A stretch of DNA of 12,494 nt from JABEVB01 sp049965775 (GTDB lineage Bacteria; Planctomycetota; Phycisphaerae; WQYP01), in the NCBI GenBank assembly GCA_049965775.1, contig JBMFVX010000091.1, positions 1-12,494 on the forward strand, written 5' to 3'. A program made the translations under genes and the position numbers. Every line of letters starts with the position of its first letter. Position 1 is the stretch's first letter. The notes under the pieces were generated by a model. It had not been told where the DNA came from, searched no databases, and saw only the letters and a list, made by a program, of their open reading frames with translations. Positions 1 to 7,046 of the stretch are shown here, piece after piece.

Positions 1-93
1 CGGTGGGAACGCTACTGGGCCAACCGTCCCTCACTCGGCAGGTGCAGGGCCGCGTAAAGTGTCACGCACCCCGCTGCAACAGTTTTTGCCTCG

Positions 94-121
94 GGTGCTT
101 GCAATTCCGGCGACAAGCACC
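94..121 (+). terminator. Stem-loop followed by a T-rich run, upstream of nuoJ
   Basis: GGTGCTTG (94-101) is perfectly complementary to CAAGCACC (114-121), giving an 8-bp stem with a 12-nt loop. A T-rich tract (122-136, interrupted by A and C) follows on the + strand. The shape resembles a weak intrinsic terminator for whatever lies to the left, but the T run is impure. It could equally be a processing or attenuation hairpin inside the nuo transcript. It overlaps the promoter-like pair at 99-126. Confidence 0.35.
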
Positions 122-126
122 ATAAT
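99..126 (+). promoter_or_regulatory. Weak sigma70-like promoter candidate before nuoJ
   Basis: TTGCAA (99-104, 4/6 to TTGACA), a 16-bp spacer and CATAAT (121-126, 5/6 to TATAAT) would start transcription near 133, about 100 bases before nuoJ. The elements coincide with the 94-121 inverted repeat, so the promoter reading and the terminator reading compete. Complex I clusters are usually one long operon, so an internal promoter here is only a possibility. Confidence 0.25.
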
Positions 127-136
127 TCTTTCTTTT

Positions 137-173
137 CGTGGATGCATTGGCTGCCGTATGCCGGCTATCCACG
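137..173 (+). repeat. Second inverted repeat in the nuoJ leader
   Basis: CGTGGAT (137-143) pairs with ATCCACG (167-173), a perfect 7-bp stem around a 23-nt interior that can form a smaller GGC/GCC helix (149-151 with 160-162). No T run follows, so it is not a terminator. It may be an RNA fold in the intercistronic leader. Confidence 0.4.
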
Positions 174-179
174 TTGAAG

Positions 180-193
180 GGGCCTGCAGGCCC
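180..193. repeat. 14-bp perfect palindrome GGGCCTGCAGGCCC
   Basis: The 14 bases equal their own reverse complement. The site lies 42 bases before the preferred nuoJ start. It is either a DNA-level operator-like palindrome or chance in GC-rich DNA. It fits the pattern GGGCnnGCnGGCCC, also seen at 3581-3594 and 11008-11021. Confidence 0.4.
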
Positions 194-234
194 GGCTCTG
201 TTGAATGAGCCCGCCTGCCGGAGTGGTTTTTTCT

Positions 235-1038
235 ATGGATTGTACGCTGTTAATTGCCGTGGCCCTGGGTGCTTTGGGGGTATTTTTGCTCCTGCCGCGG
301 GCTCAGGCGTCATGGCGCAAGTTGGGTGCGCTGATAACAGTGCTGGTGGGTGGGGGCGGCCTGTTCTATCTGTCGCGCTGGGCTGAATTGCAGGAATCGG
401 CTTCGCCTGCCGGCGGACTTAGCCTGTATTTTTATATCTTTGCCGCGATTGCGGTTGGATCGGCGCTGGCGGTGATAAGCCATCCCAAACCGCTGTATGC
501 GGCGCTCTATTTCGTGATTTTAACACTGGCGACGTCCGCGCTGTTTTTAACCCTGTACGCGGAGTTCATCGCGATTGTTCTCATTGTAATTTACGCCGGA
601 GCCATTCTGGTCACCTACGTGTTTGTTATTATGCTGGCCAGTACGCCCGGCGGCGCGCCTGCTGCCGAGTACGACAAGGTATCAGCCGATCCGCTGATTG
701 CGGTGTTGGTAAGCTTTCTGCTGCTCGCCACGGTTTTGCAATTGATGTTTCATGTCCCCGGCCTCGGCTCGCCGGGCTTTATGGATGCCAACACCGGATT
801 GCACGCACGGGCCTTGATGGCGGCCAACTTGGGATACCATTTGCCGCAGTTTTCGGGAATTAAAACGCCGGCCGTGGGCGGCATGGCTGTGCTGGGGCGC
901 AATTTGTACTCGCACTATGCCCTTTCTCTTGAGTTGGCGGGCGTTTTGCTTACTGTTGCCATGGTGGGAGCAGTGGTAATTTCGCGTAAGAATGAGCCCC
1001 CGGCAGCGCTGGGAAGCGGAGAATTGCCCACAGAATAA
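235..1038 (+). CDS. nuoJ: NADH-quinone oxidoreductase subunit J (long form)
   Basis: Membrane subunit of complex I (ND6 homologue) at the junction between the quinone site and the proton-pumping arm. The family core starts near residue 65. It shows the hallmark VIYAGAI at 118-124 in the conserved third core helix, then LGRNLY (220-225) and ELAGVLLTVAMVGAVV (233-248) in the last helix. I count about seven membrane segments (roughly 3-20, 30-46, 65-82, 86-105, 110-135, 152-172, 228-250), against five in the 184-residue E. coli protein. The extra two form an N-terminal extension of about 62 residues. I chose ATG 235 (267 aa) because GGAG lies at 220-223; the in-frame ATG at 205 (277 aa) has no visible ribosome site. 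nuoK follows after 25 bp. Confidence 0.93.
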   Translation: MDCTLLIAVALGALGVFLLLPRAQASWRKLGALITVLVGGGGLFYLSRWAELQESASPAGGLSLYFYIFAAIAVGSALAVISHPKPLYAALYFVILTLATSALFLTLYAEFIAIVLIVIYAGAILVTYVFVIMLASTPGGAPAAEYDKVSADPLIAVLVSFLLLATVLQLMFHVPGLGSPGFMDANTGLHARALMAANLGYHLPQFSGIKTPAVGGMAVLGRNLYSHYALSLELAGVLLTVAMVGAVVISRKNEPPAALGSGELPTE

Positions 1039-1050
1039 TCGGCTGATAAT

Positions 1051-1056
1051 AGAAGG
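1051..1056 (+). promoter_or_regulatory. Ribosome binding site of nuoK
   Basis: AGAAGG sits 7 bases before ATG 1064. It decides the nuoK start against an in-frame ATG at 992 inside nuoJ, which would add 24 residues not seen in the family. Confidence 0.7.
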
Positions 1057-1063
1057 CAGCACT

Positions 1064-1381
1064 ATGGAACTTATGACCAACGCAGCGCTCTATCAGTACC
1101 TGGCTTTGGGGGCGGTGCTTTTTGCCATCGGCTTGGTTGGTTTTATGTCGCGCCGCAACATGATTATGATTTTCCTTTCAACGGAAATCATGTTTCAGGG
1201 TGTGGCGATTAACCTGATCGCTTTCGCACGCTATCACCTGAATGCCGATGGTCAATCGTTCGTAATTTTTCTGCTGTCGGTGGCGGCCGCCGAGGCATCG
1301 TTGGCCTTGGCGCTGGTGGTGCTGCTGTACCGCCGTCGCCAAACGCTGAACATTGACGCCTGGTCGGAAATGCAGGGCTAA
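1064..1381 (+). CDS. nuoK: NADH-quinone oxidoreductase subunit K
   Basis: Small membrane subunit of complex I (ND4L homologue), part of the charged path linking the quinone cavity to the antiporter-like subunits. It is 105 aa, close to the usual 100. There are three membrane helices (about 9-28, 32-54, 65-88). The two intramembrane glutamates expected from E. coli Glu36 and Glu72 are at Glu41 (in STEIMF) and Glu77 (in SVAAAEAS). The SVAAAEA helix is a clear family signature. The helix-2 motif reads TEIMFQGVAINL rather than the commoner ELMLNAVNL, a mild divergence. The start is set by AGAAGG 7 bases upstream. It follows nuoJ by 25 bp and is 87 bp from nuoL, as expected for co-transcription. 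Confidence 0.95.
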   Translation: MELMTNAALYQYLALGAVLFAIGLVGFMSRRNMIMIFLSTEIMFQGVAINLIAFARYHLNADGQSFVIFLLSVAAAEASLALALVVLLYRRRQTLNIDAWSEMQG

Positions 1382-1468
1382 AACGGCTGGGGCACGCCAC
1401 ACTGCGAGCACGGCGAGCCCATATAGAATCGGCCGGCTTTTAACAGAACTTGGAGCACGCACAACAAC

Positions 1469-3562
1469 ATGATGGATACTTTGGCAGCCTTAACGATTGT
1501 GCAAAAAGCGGCGCTCATTCCGCTGTTCCCGCTGATTGCGGCGGTGCTCATTACCCTTCTTGGCGGCAAGGTGCTTAAGGGTCTCTCGCATCTGCCGGCC
1601 ATTGCCGGTGTGCTTGCGTCGTTTATTGTCGCCGTATCGCTTTTGATGAGTTACAACGCCTCCGACGGCGGCTTAAGCTATGGCAACGTATTCACGTGGT
1701 TTGGGGCCGGCGGGTTTCATGTGCCGGTGGGCGTTTATGTAGATTCGCTTTCGATTCTATTCGTCTGCTTTGTGACCGGCATCTCAACGCTGATATTCAT
1801 TTACTCCGGCGGGTACATGGCCGGCGATTATGGCTATTTTCGCTTCTTTGCGTATCTGAGCATTTTTGTGTTTTTTATGTGCATGCTCGTGCTGGCCAAT
1901 AACTTTGTGCTGGTTTACCTCGGCTGGGAGGGCGTGGGTCTGGCTAGTTACCTGCTGGTGGGCTATTACTACCCCAAACCTTCGGCACGCGAGGCTGCTA
2001 AAAAAGCATTTATCGTCAACCGCATTGGCGATACCTGCTTTGCCATTGCTATTTTTATTATTTACCTCACATTCCACACCGTAAGCTTTCATGGTGTGCT
2101 TGGCGACCCGCATCGGCTGCTAAGCGGCTCGTGGCGGGCGGCGCATCATACGGCCATATTCTGGATTCCGCTGCTGCTGATGGTGGCTGCGTTTGCCAAG
2201 TCAGCTCAGCTTCCTCTGCACGTGTGGTTGCCCGATGCGATGGAAGGTCCTACGCCCGTGTCGGCGCTCATTCACGCCGCGACCATGGTTACCGCCGGGG
2301 TTTATTTGGTGGCGCGCTGCATGCCGCTGTTTCAGCATGATCTGCCGGTGCTTCACACCGTTGGTGTTATTGGCTGTATTACCGCGTTTATGGCGGCCAC
2401 CATCGGCATGTGCCAATACGACCTCAAACGTATATGGGCCTATTCCACCGTGTCGCAGTTGGGTTATATGTTCTTGGGTTTGGGCGTTGCGGCCGGCTCG
2501 GCGGCGGTATTTCATGTTTTTACGCATGCGTTTTTTAAGGCGCTTTTGTTTTTGGCGACCGGTTCGGTCATGCACGCCATGGGGGGCGAGCTTGATATTC
2601 GTAAAATGTCGGGCATTCGCCGTGTGATGCCCATTACCACCGTATGCCTGTTGATGGGGGCCTTTGCCTTGGCAGGCATTCCGCCCTGGGCAGGGTTTTT
2701 CAGCAAAGATGCAATTTTGTCATCGGCAATGAATGCGACCTGGTCGTGGGGGCCGGCGCTGTCTATTGTTGGCCTGCTGACGGCGCTTATAACTGCTTAT
2801 TACACCTTCCGCGCGGTCTTCCGCGTGTTTTTTGGCCCGCTGGTGCTGCCTGCTACCGCAGGTATGCACGAGCCATCGGCATTCACCATAACTGATGCCC
2901 AGAACGCCGAACATAATGGCCACGATCACGCCCATGACGATGCCCATGCTCACGCCGGCAAACCCACCGATGGCTCGCCGATGATGTGGCTGCCGCTGGT
3001 TATTCTGGCAATCGGCGCTACTACTGTAGGGTTTATGGGCGTATTTGGCGGGCATGGTCATGAAGGCGGCCTGATGGGCCGCTTTTTGGCGGGTAACGGT
3101 CTTAACCCGGCCGTGCAAACGTCAACGGTGGGGGTTGCGGGCATCCCGGTTACGCATGTGGCGCAATCCATGCGGGTGGCTCCAGACGTGCTTATGGGCG
3201 TTTCTGCGGCGCTGGGCGTTTTGGGCCTGCTCCTCGCCTACTATTTTCATCTTGCCAAGCGCGACGCCGCCGAGGCCGCAGCGGCTCGATTCCGTCCGCT
3301 GGTTAAATTTCTCGAAAACAAATGGTACTTTGATGAGCTTTACGACCTGGGCCTCGTTCAACCGCTGTGGGCGTTTGGGTGGCTGCTCTCGTACTTTGAC
3401 CGCTTTGTGGTTGACGGCCTGGTTTTTGTGGTGAGCTTTGTTCCGCAGTTGGCCGGTTTTTCGATCAAACCAACCGAAAGCGGGCGGCTGCGATACTATG
3501 GCATCGGCATGGTCGCCGGAATAGCCGTGGTGGTGCTTGGGGTGTTGTACCTGATGCACTAA
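1469..3562 (+). CDS. nuoL: NADH-quinone oxidoreductase subunit L
   Basis: Distal antiporter-like proton-pumping subunit of complex I (ND5 homologue), 697 aa against 613 in E. coli. Signature segments are WEGVGLASYLL (153-163, key Glu154), AKSAQLPLHVWLPDAMEGPT (243-262, key Lys244), HAATMVTAGVYL (269-280), CQYDLKRIWAYSTVSQLGY (315-333, Lys320), HAFFKALLFLATG (353-365) and GIPPWAGFFSKDAIL (403-417, Lys413). All expected charged residues are present. The C-terminal NKWYFDELYD (617-626) leads into the lateral helix and final transmembrane anchor. A loop at 478-505 is histidine-rich (His 482, 485, 487, 489, 493, 495), with a second small GHGHE cluster at 528-532. Two ATGs (1469, 1472) are possible starts; TTGGAG at 1450-1455 is rather distant. 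Confidence 0.97.
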   Translation: MMDTLAALTIVQKAALIPLFPLIAAVLITLLGGKVLKGLSHLPAIAGVLASFIVAVSLLMSYNASDGGLSYGNVFTWFGAGGFHVPVGVYVDSLSILFVCFVTGISTLIFIYSGGYMAGDYGYFRFFAYLSIFVFFMCMLVLANNFVLVYLGWEGVGLASYLLVGYYYPKPSAREAAKKAFIVNRIGDTCFAIAIFIIYLTFHTVSFHGVLGDPHRLLSGSWRAAHHTAIFWIPLLLMVAAFAKSAQLPLHVWLPDAMEGPTPVSALIHAATMVTAGVYLVARCMPLFQHDLPVLHTVGVIGCITAFMAATIGMCQYDLKRIWAYSTVSQLGYMFLGLGVAAGSAAVFHVFTHAFFKALLFLATGSVMHAMGGELDIRKMSGIRRVMPITTVCLLMGAFALAGIPPWAGFFSKDAILSSAMNATWSWGPALSIVGLLTALITAYYTFRAVFRVFFGPLVLPATAGMHEPSAFTITDAQNAEHNGHDHAHDDAHAHAGKPTDGSPMMWLPLVILAIGATTVGFMGVFGGHGHEGGLMGRFLAGNGLNPAVQTSTVGVAGIPVTHVAQSMRVAPDVLMGVSAALGVLGLLLAYYFHLAKRDAAEAAAARFRPLVKFLENKWYFDELYDLGLVQPLWAFGWLLSYFDRFVVDGLVFVVSFVPQLAGFSIKPTESGRLRYYGIGMVAGIAVVVLGVLYLMH
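2909..2959 (+). other. Histidine-rich loop in NuoL
   Basis: Codons for NuoL residues 481-497 encode six histidines and three aspartates within 17 residues, in an insertion between the central helices and the C-terminal part. Such His/Asp loops are known in many NuoL proteins and could bind metal, but the length and content vary freely, so no function is assigned. Confidence 0.6.
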
Positions 3563-3580
3563 CAAGTGCACGGCCCTGGT

Positions 3581-3594
3581 GGGCTTGCCGGCCC
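3581..3594. repeat. GGGCnnGCnGGCCC element between nuoL and nuoM
   Basis: GGGCTTGCCGGCCC lies in the 99-bp gap between nuoL and nuoM. GGGC and GCCC can pair across a 6-nt loop. It matches the pattern at 180-193 and 11008-11021. Nothing else recognisable was seen in the gap. Confidence 0.3.
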
Positions 3595-3661
3595 GCAAAC
3601 AGTGCGGCAGTGAATAGGGCCTGGTTGCCCATGGCCGGCTAATTAGAAACGGATAGAACGC

Positions 3662-5299
3662 ATGCATAGCAACTGGCTTATTCCCCTCATGCTCCTGGCC
3701 CCGCTGGTGGGTGCCTTGGTGTTGTTTATGTTGCCCCGTGCGGCTGCGGCGAGCATGGGCGGTAAATTGGCGTTTGTGTTTGCGCTGATTCCAACGCTCA
3801 TCACCGTGTTGCTCATCAGCCGCTTTAACATGGCCGAGGGGCAAGCCTGGCAGGAAATGTTCCGCTACAACTGGATCGGGCAGCTTGGCATTCACTTTAC
3901 GGTCGGCGTAGATGCCATGAGTCTCTGGCTCGTGGCCCTCACGGTGTTGATAACGCCCGTCACCATGCTGGATGCCATGAGTAAAATCAAGCATCGGCAT
4001 AATGAGTTTTATGCCTGGATGCTGCTGGGTTACTTCGCCACGATTGGCATTTTTGTCGCCCAGAATGTCATGCTGTTCTATCTGTTTTTTGAGTTTTCGC
4101 TCATCCCTACCTTTTTTATCATCGGTATTTGGGGCTATTCCAACCGGCGAAAGGCTGCCGCTAAGTTCTTTTTGTACGCGTTTGCCGGCTCAATTTTTAT
4201 TCTCGCCAGCCTGCTGTACCTGGCTTGGGCGCATTACGAGCAGGCAGGCTCACTTTCGTTTGGCTTAAAGGCGCTCTATCACACCGGCCAATCGCTTCCG
4301 CTTGAAGCACAGTGTTTTGTGTTTGCGGGTCTTCTGATTGGCTTTGCGGTAAAGGTGCCTCTGTTTCCGCTGCACACATGGATGCCCCTGGCCATTACCG
4401 AGGCCCCATCGCCCGGCTCGGTGATCATCGCGTCGTTTAAAATCGGTGCCTACGGGCTTTTGCGCTTTGCCCTGCCCATGCTGCCGCTGGCGGTGGTTCA
4501 CTTTACGCCGGTGGTTGCGGTGCTGGCCATCATCAGCATCCTTTATGGCGCGCTCATCAGTTGGGTACAGCGCGATATGAAGTGCCTTATGGCTTATGCG
4601 GTGATCAGCCACCTGGGCTTGTGTGTGCTGGCCATGTTTGCATTAACCACCAGCGGCCTCACCGGCAGCCTCATGGTCATGATCAATCAGGGGCTTGCAG
4701 CCGGCGCACTGCTGCTGGTGATGGGTATGATTACCCAGCGCTACGCAACCCGCAATTTAATGGATGTATCGGGCCTTGCCCGTCGGCTGCCGGCGCTTGG
4801 GTTCTTTGCCGGGTTTTTTGTGATTGCCACCGTGGCCGTGCCCGGCCTCAATGGCTTTATCAGCGAAATACTCTCCTTGGTGGGAACCTACGTAAGCGGT
4901 TCGCCGAACCATGGCGGCTCGCTAGGCCCGGCCTACGCCATCCCGGCTGCTTTGGGCATGGTCGTGGGTGCGTTGTATATGCTTTACTGGATCGGCAAGG
5001 TGTTTTTTGGCCCGCTGCAGGAACCGGCTGTGGACGACGAAGGCTCCAGTCCCATGCCGCCCAAGGACCTCTCCATGGCGGAGTGGACGGCACTGGTGCC
5101 CTTGGCGGCTGCAACGCTCTTTTTGGGCTTGTACCCCGGCCCGGTGCTGCGTTCGCTTGAGCCGGCGATGAACAACATAAAACAGAATGTTCTTGCCGGC
5201 GAAAATGTGTCTCCGAGCCTCCCAATAAAGACAATGGCTTCGGTAATGCCGGTTGCATCTAAATTGAGCTTGGCCTTGCTGGCCCGGCCCGGAAAATAG
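3662..5299 (+). CDS. nuoM: NADH-quinone oxidoreductase subunit M (divergent)
   Basis: Middle antiporter-like proton-pumping subunit of complex I (ND4 homologue), 545 aa against 509 in E. coli. Recognition rests on LFFEFSLIPTFF (141-152, key Glu144 at the same number as E. coli), AVKVPLFPLHTWMP (229-242, Lys231), ITEAPSPGSVI (245-255), VPGLNGFISE (393-402, Glu402) and the end motif LGLYPGPVLR (488-497). Several positions differ from the usual pattern as I know it. WLPDAH reads WMPLAI, the helix after GSVIIA is about two residues shorter before its lysine (Lys260), and the usual NHG reads NQG (342-344). About 40 residues after 505 form an extra hydrophilic tail. The ribosome site before ATG 3662 is weak. 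It lies between nuoL (99 bp) and nuoN (61 bp). Confidence 0.95.
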   Translation: MHSNWLIPLMLLAPLVGALVLFMLPRAAAASMGGKLAFVFALIPTLITVLLISRFNMAEGQAWQEMFRYNWIGQLGIHFTVGVDAMSLWLVALTVLITPVTMLDAMSKIKHRHNEFYAWMLLGYFATIGIFVAQNVMLFYLFFEFSLIPTFFIIGIWGYSNRRKAAAKFFLYAFAGSIFILASLLYLAWAHYEQAGSLSFGLKALYHTGQSLPLEAQCFVFAGLLIGFAVKVPLFPLHTWMPLAITEAPSPGSVIIASFKIGAYGLLRFALPMLPLAVVHFTPVVAVLAIISILYGALISWVQRDMKCLMAYAVISHLGLCVLAMFALTTSGLTGSLMVMINQGLAAGALLLVMGMITQRYATRNLMDVSGLARRLPALGFFAGFFVIATVAVPGLNGFISEILSLVGTYVSGSPNHGGSLGPAYAIPAALGMVVGALYMLYWIGKVFFGPLQEPAVDDEGSSPMPPKDLSMAEWTALVPLAAATLFLGLYPGPVLRSLEPAMNNIKQNVLAGENVSPSLPIKTMASVMPVASKLSLALLARPGK

Positions 5300-5360
5300 C
5301 ACCAGCAGGCTTGGGTAGCAGCCCGCGGTAAAAAGGTAAAAGGAAGTTTGGATAAAAACA

Positions 5361-6944
5361 ATGGCCATAGAACTTATTCCTGAGATCATCCTGCTGATAA
5401 CCGCCGTGGCAGCACTGCTGCTGGGCCTTGCGGCCCGCGACTCGGTGCGGCGGCTGGTACAGTGGGTTTCGCTTATCGGTTTGGCCGCAGCCTTGGCGGC
5501 CGGGCTGGGCATGGGAGTTCCGGCGGCTGCCATGGGCCACATCTCACCGCTAGCCAAATACATGACCCTGCTGACCTGTGCCAGCGGCATTGTGTTGGTG
5601 CTTAATGCCTGGGGCATGCCTTTTGGCAACGACCCAGCCCAGTGCGATTCGCAATTTCGCGGCGAAACATTTGCCATGATGCTCGTCTCGCTTGCCGGCC
5701 TGAGCATGATGGCCAAGGTGGATGATTTAATCTGGCTGTTTTTGGCTTTAGAACTGGTTTCTATTCCCACCTATGTGCTCGTGGCGGCGGGTCGTGGGCA
5801 AATCAGCAGCCAGGAAGCGGGCGTTAAATACTTCTTCCTCGGTGCGTTGTCGGTGGCGATATTTCTGTTTGGCTTCAGCTACCTGTATGGTTTTGCCGGC
5901 AGCACAAACTTTGCCTCCATTCACCGGGCATTTTTGGTGGCGCAGAGCACCAGTGGTTTGCCATTTGTGGCCGTTATCGGCCTGCTGATGGTGATACTGG
6001 GCGTCTCGTATAAAATCGCTGCGGTGCCGCTGCACTACTACGCACCCGATGTTTACCAGGGTGCGGCAACGCCCGTGACATCCTTCTTGTCGTTTGTGCC
6101 CAAGGCCGCGGGCTTTGTCGCGATCATTGTTGTGCTCAACCTTACGGGATGGAATCTCTCGCGCGGGGCCGCCAATGCCGTGCCCTCGCTGCTTGCGGTG
6201 ATGGCCGTGCTTACCATGACCATCGGCAACGTTTTGGCGCTGCTGCAGCGCAACATCAAGCGAATGCTCGCCTACAGTTCGGTGGCGCACAGCGGGTATA
6301 TTCTCGCGGCCCTCGTCGCCGGACCCGATTTAATTCACACCCATGTTATTACGGGTGATGGCATCACGGCGGCTGTGTTTTATCTGGCCGCCTACGGCAT
6401 CATGACCATCGGCGTGTTTGCCGTGCTCACTTACCTGCAGGGCACAAGCAACACCGCGGAAGACCTCGATGATATTGCCGGCATCGCCTCGGAGCATCGC
6501 CTTGCGGCCGCCTGCATGGCTATCTGCCTGTTCAGCCTTATTGGCATGCCGGGAACGGTGGGCTTTTTGGGCAAACTGTTTATTGTTCAGGCCGATTTTG
6601 TCAGCGGCCACGAGGTGTTGGCGGTTATTGTGGTGATTAACGCAGCCATTGCGGCGGCGTATTACCTGCGCATTGTCGCCGCCATGTACATCCGCGAAAG
6701 CTGGACGCCTTTTGTGGTTCGCAAGTCGCCGGCGCTGCAGTTTGCCGGCGCCATTTGCGCCGCACTGGTTATCTTTTTTGGTATCGCGCCAACGCTGCTT
6801 ATTAACCGCAGCGGCGATTCGGCAAGCAATATACTGCCCACAGCCAGCGTACAGGTGCATAAACCTGCCGCACGCGCCGCTGCCGTCATCACGCCCAAGC
6901 CCGCCCCCAAGCTTATGACGCGTACGCTCGCCGCCGCGATGTAA
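5361..6944 (+). CDS. nuoN: NADH-quinone oxidoreductase subunit N
   Basis: Proximal antiporter-like proton-pumping subunit of complex I (ND2 homologue), 527 aa against 485 in E. coli. Key elements are LALELVSIPTYVLVA (128-142, Glu131), YKIAAVPLHYYAPDVYQGA (217-235, Lys218), SFVPKAAGF (244-252, Lys248), NIKRMLAYSSVAHSGY (298-313, Lys300) and GMPGTVGFLGKLFI (395-408, Lys405). These match the conserved glutamate and lysines of the family, so pumping should be intact. About fourteen membrane helices are visible. The last 45 residues or so after 483 form a non-membrane tail rich in Ala, Pro and Lys that the family does not need. AGGA at 5341-5344 is a distant ribosome site. It ends the nuo series; the next gene starts 102 bp on. 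Confidence 0.97.
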   Translation: MAIELIPEIILLITAVAALLLGLAARDSVRRLVQWVSLIGLAAALAAGLGMGVPAAAMGHISPLAKYMTLLTCASGIVLVLNAWGMPFGNDPAQCDSQFRGETFAMMLVSLAGLSMMAKVDDLIWLFLALELVSIPTYVLVAAGRGQISSQEAGVKYFFLGALSVAIFLFGFSYLYGFAGSTNFASIHRAFLVAQSTSGLPFVAVIGLLMVILGVSYKIAAVPLHYYAPDVYQGAATPVTSFLSFVPKAAGFVAIIVVLNLTGWNLSRGAANAVPSLLAVMAVLTMTIGNVLALLQRNIKRMLAYSSVAHSGYILAALVAGPDLIHTHVITGDGITAAVFYLAAYGIMTIGVFAVLTYLQGTSNTAEDLDDIAGIASEHRLAAACMAICLFSLIGMPGTVGFLGKLFIVQADFVSGHEVLAVIVVINAAIAAAYYLRIVAAMYIRESWTPFVVRKSPALQFAGAICAALVIFFGIAPTLLINRSGDSASNILPTASVQVHKPAARAAAVITPKPAPKLMTRTLAAAM

Positions 6945-6947
6945 TAA

Positions 6948-6959
6948 ATCGGCGCCGAT
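6948..6959. repeat. 12-bp palindrome after nuoN
   Basis: ATCGGCGCCGAT is a perfect palindrome four bases after the nuoN stop. It has no loop and no T run, so it is not a classic terminator. The rest of the 102-bp gap shows no convincing promoter; TTGACC at 6975-6980 lacks a well-spaced -10. Confidence 0.3.
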
Positions 6960-7030
6960 GTTCGCCCATTGTCATTGACCGCTTGCGGGCGGCCCTGGTT
7001 GGTCGTAATGTTGGCCCGCGCTCTTTTTTA

Positions 7031-7037
7031 TGGAGGA
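7031..7037 (+). promoter_or_regulatory. Ribosome binding site of the aminotransferase gene
   Basis: TGGAGGA ends 9 bases before ATG 7047. It is the strongest such site in the window and fixes the start there, against an in-frame ATG at 6969 that would add 26 residues outside the conserved fold. Confidence 0.8.
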
Positions 7038-7046
7038 TTGCCGCTC

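Noticed and set aside
1..57. Possible C-terminal end of an upstream gene in frame 1, stop at 55-57
   Set aside because: Only 18 codons are visible and they match no NuoI ending I can recognise, so it cannot be supported as a gene fragment.
2..208. Frame 2 stays open up to a TGA at 206-208 next to nuoJ
   Set aside because: The translated string resembles no known protein and runs through three inverted repeats; most likely non-coding.
3122..4000. Long open frame of 292 codons on the - strand across the nuoL-nuoM junction
   Set aside because: It lies antisense to two clearly conserved genes and its product is a low-complexity His/Arg/Gln-rich string with no fold or motif; a codon-bias shadow.
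4922..5770. Open frame of 282 codons on the - strand across nuoM-nuoN
   Set aside because: Antisense shadow of two conserved subunits, without ribosome site or family motif.
6975..7009. TTGACC and CGTAAT as a promoter for the aminotransferase
   Set aside because: The spacer is 23 bp, too long for a sigma70-type promoter.
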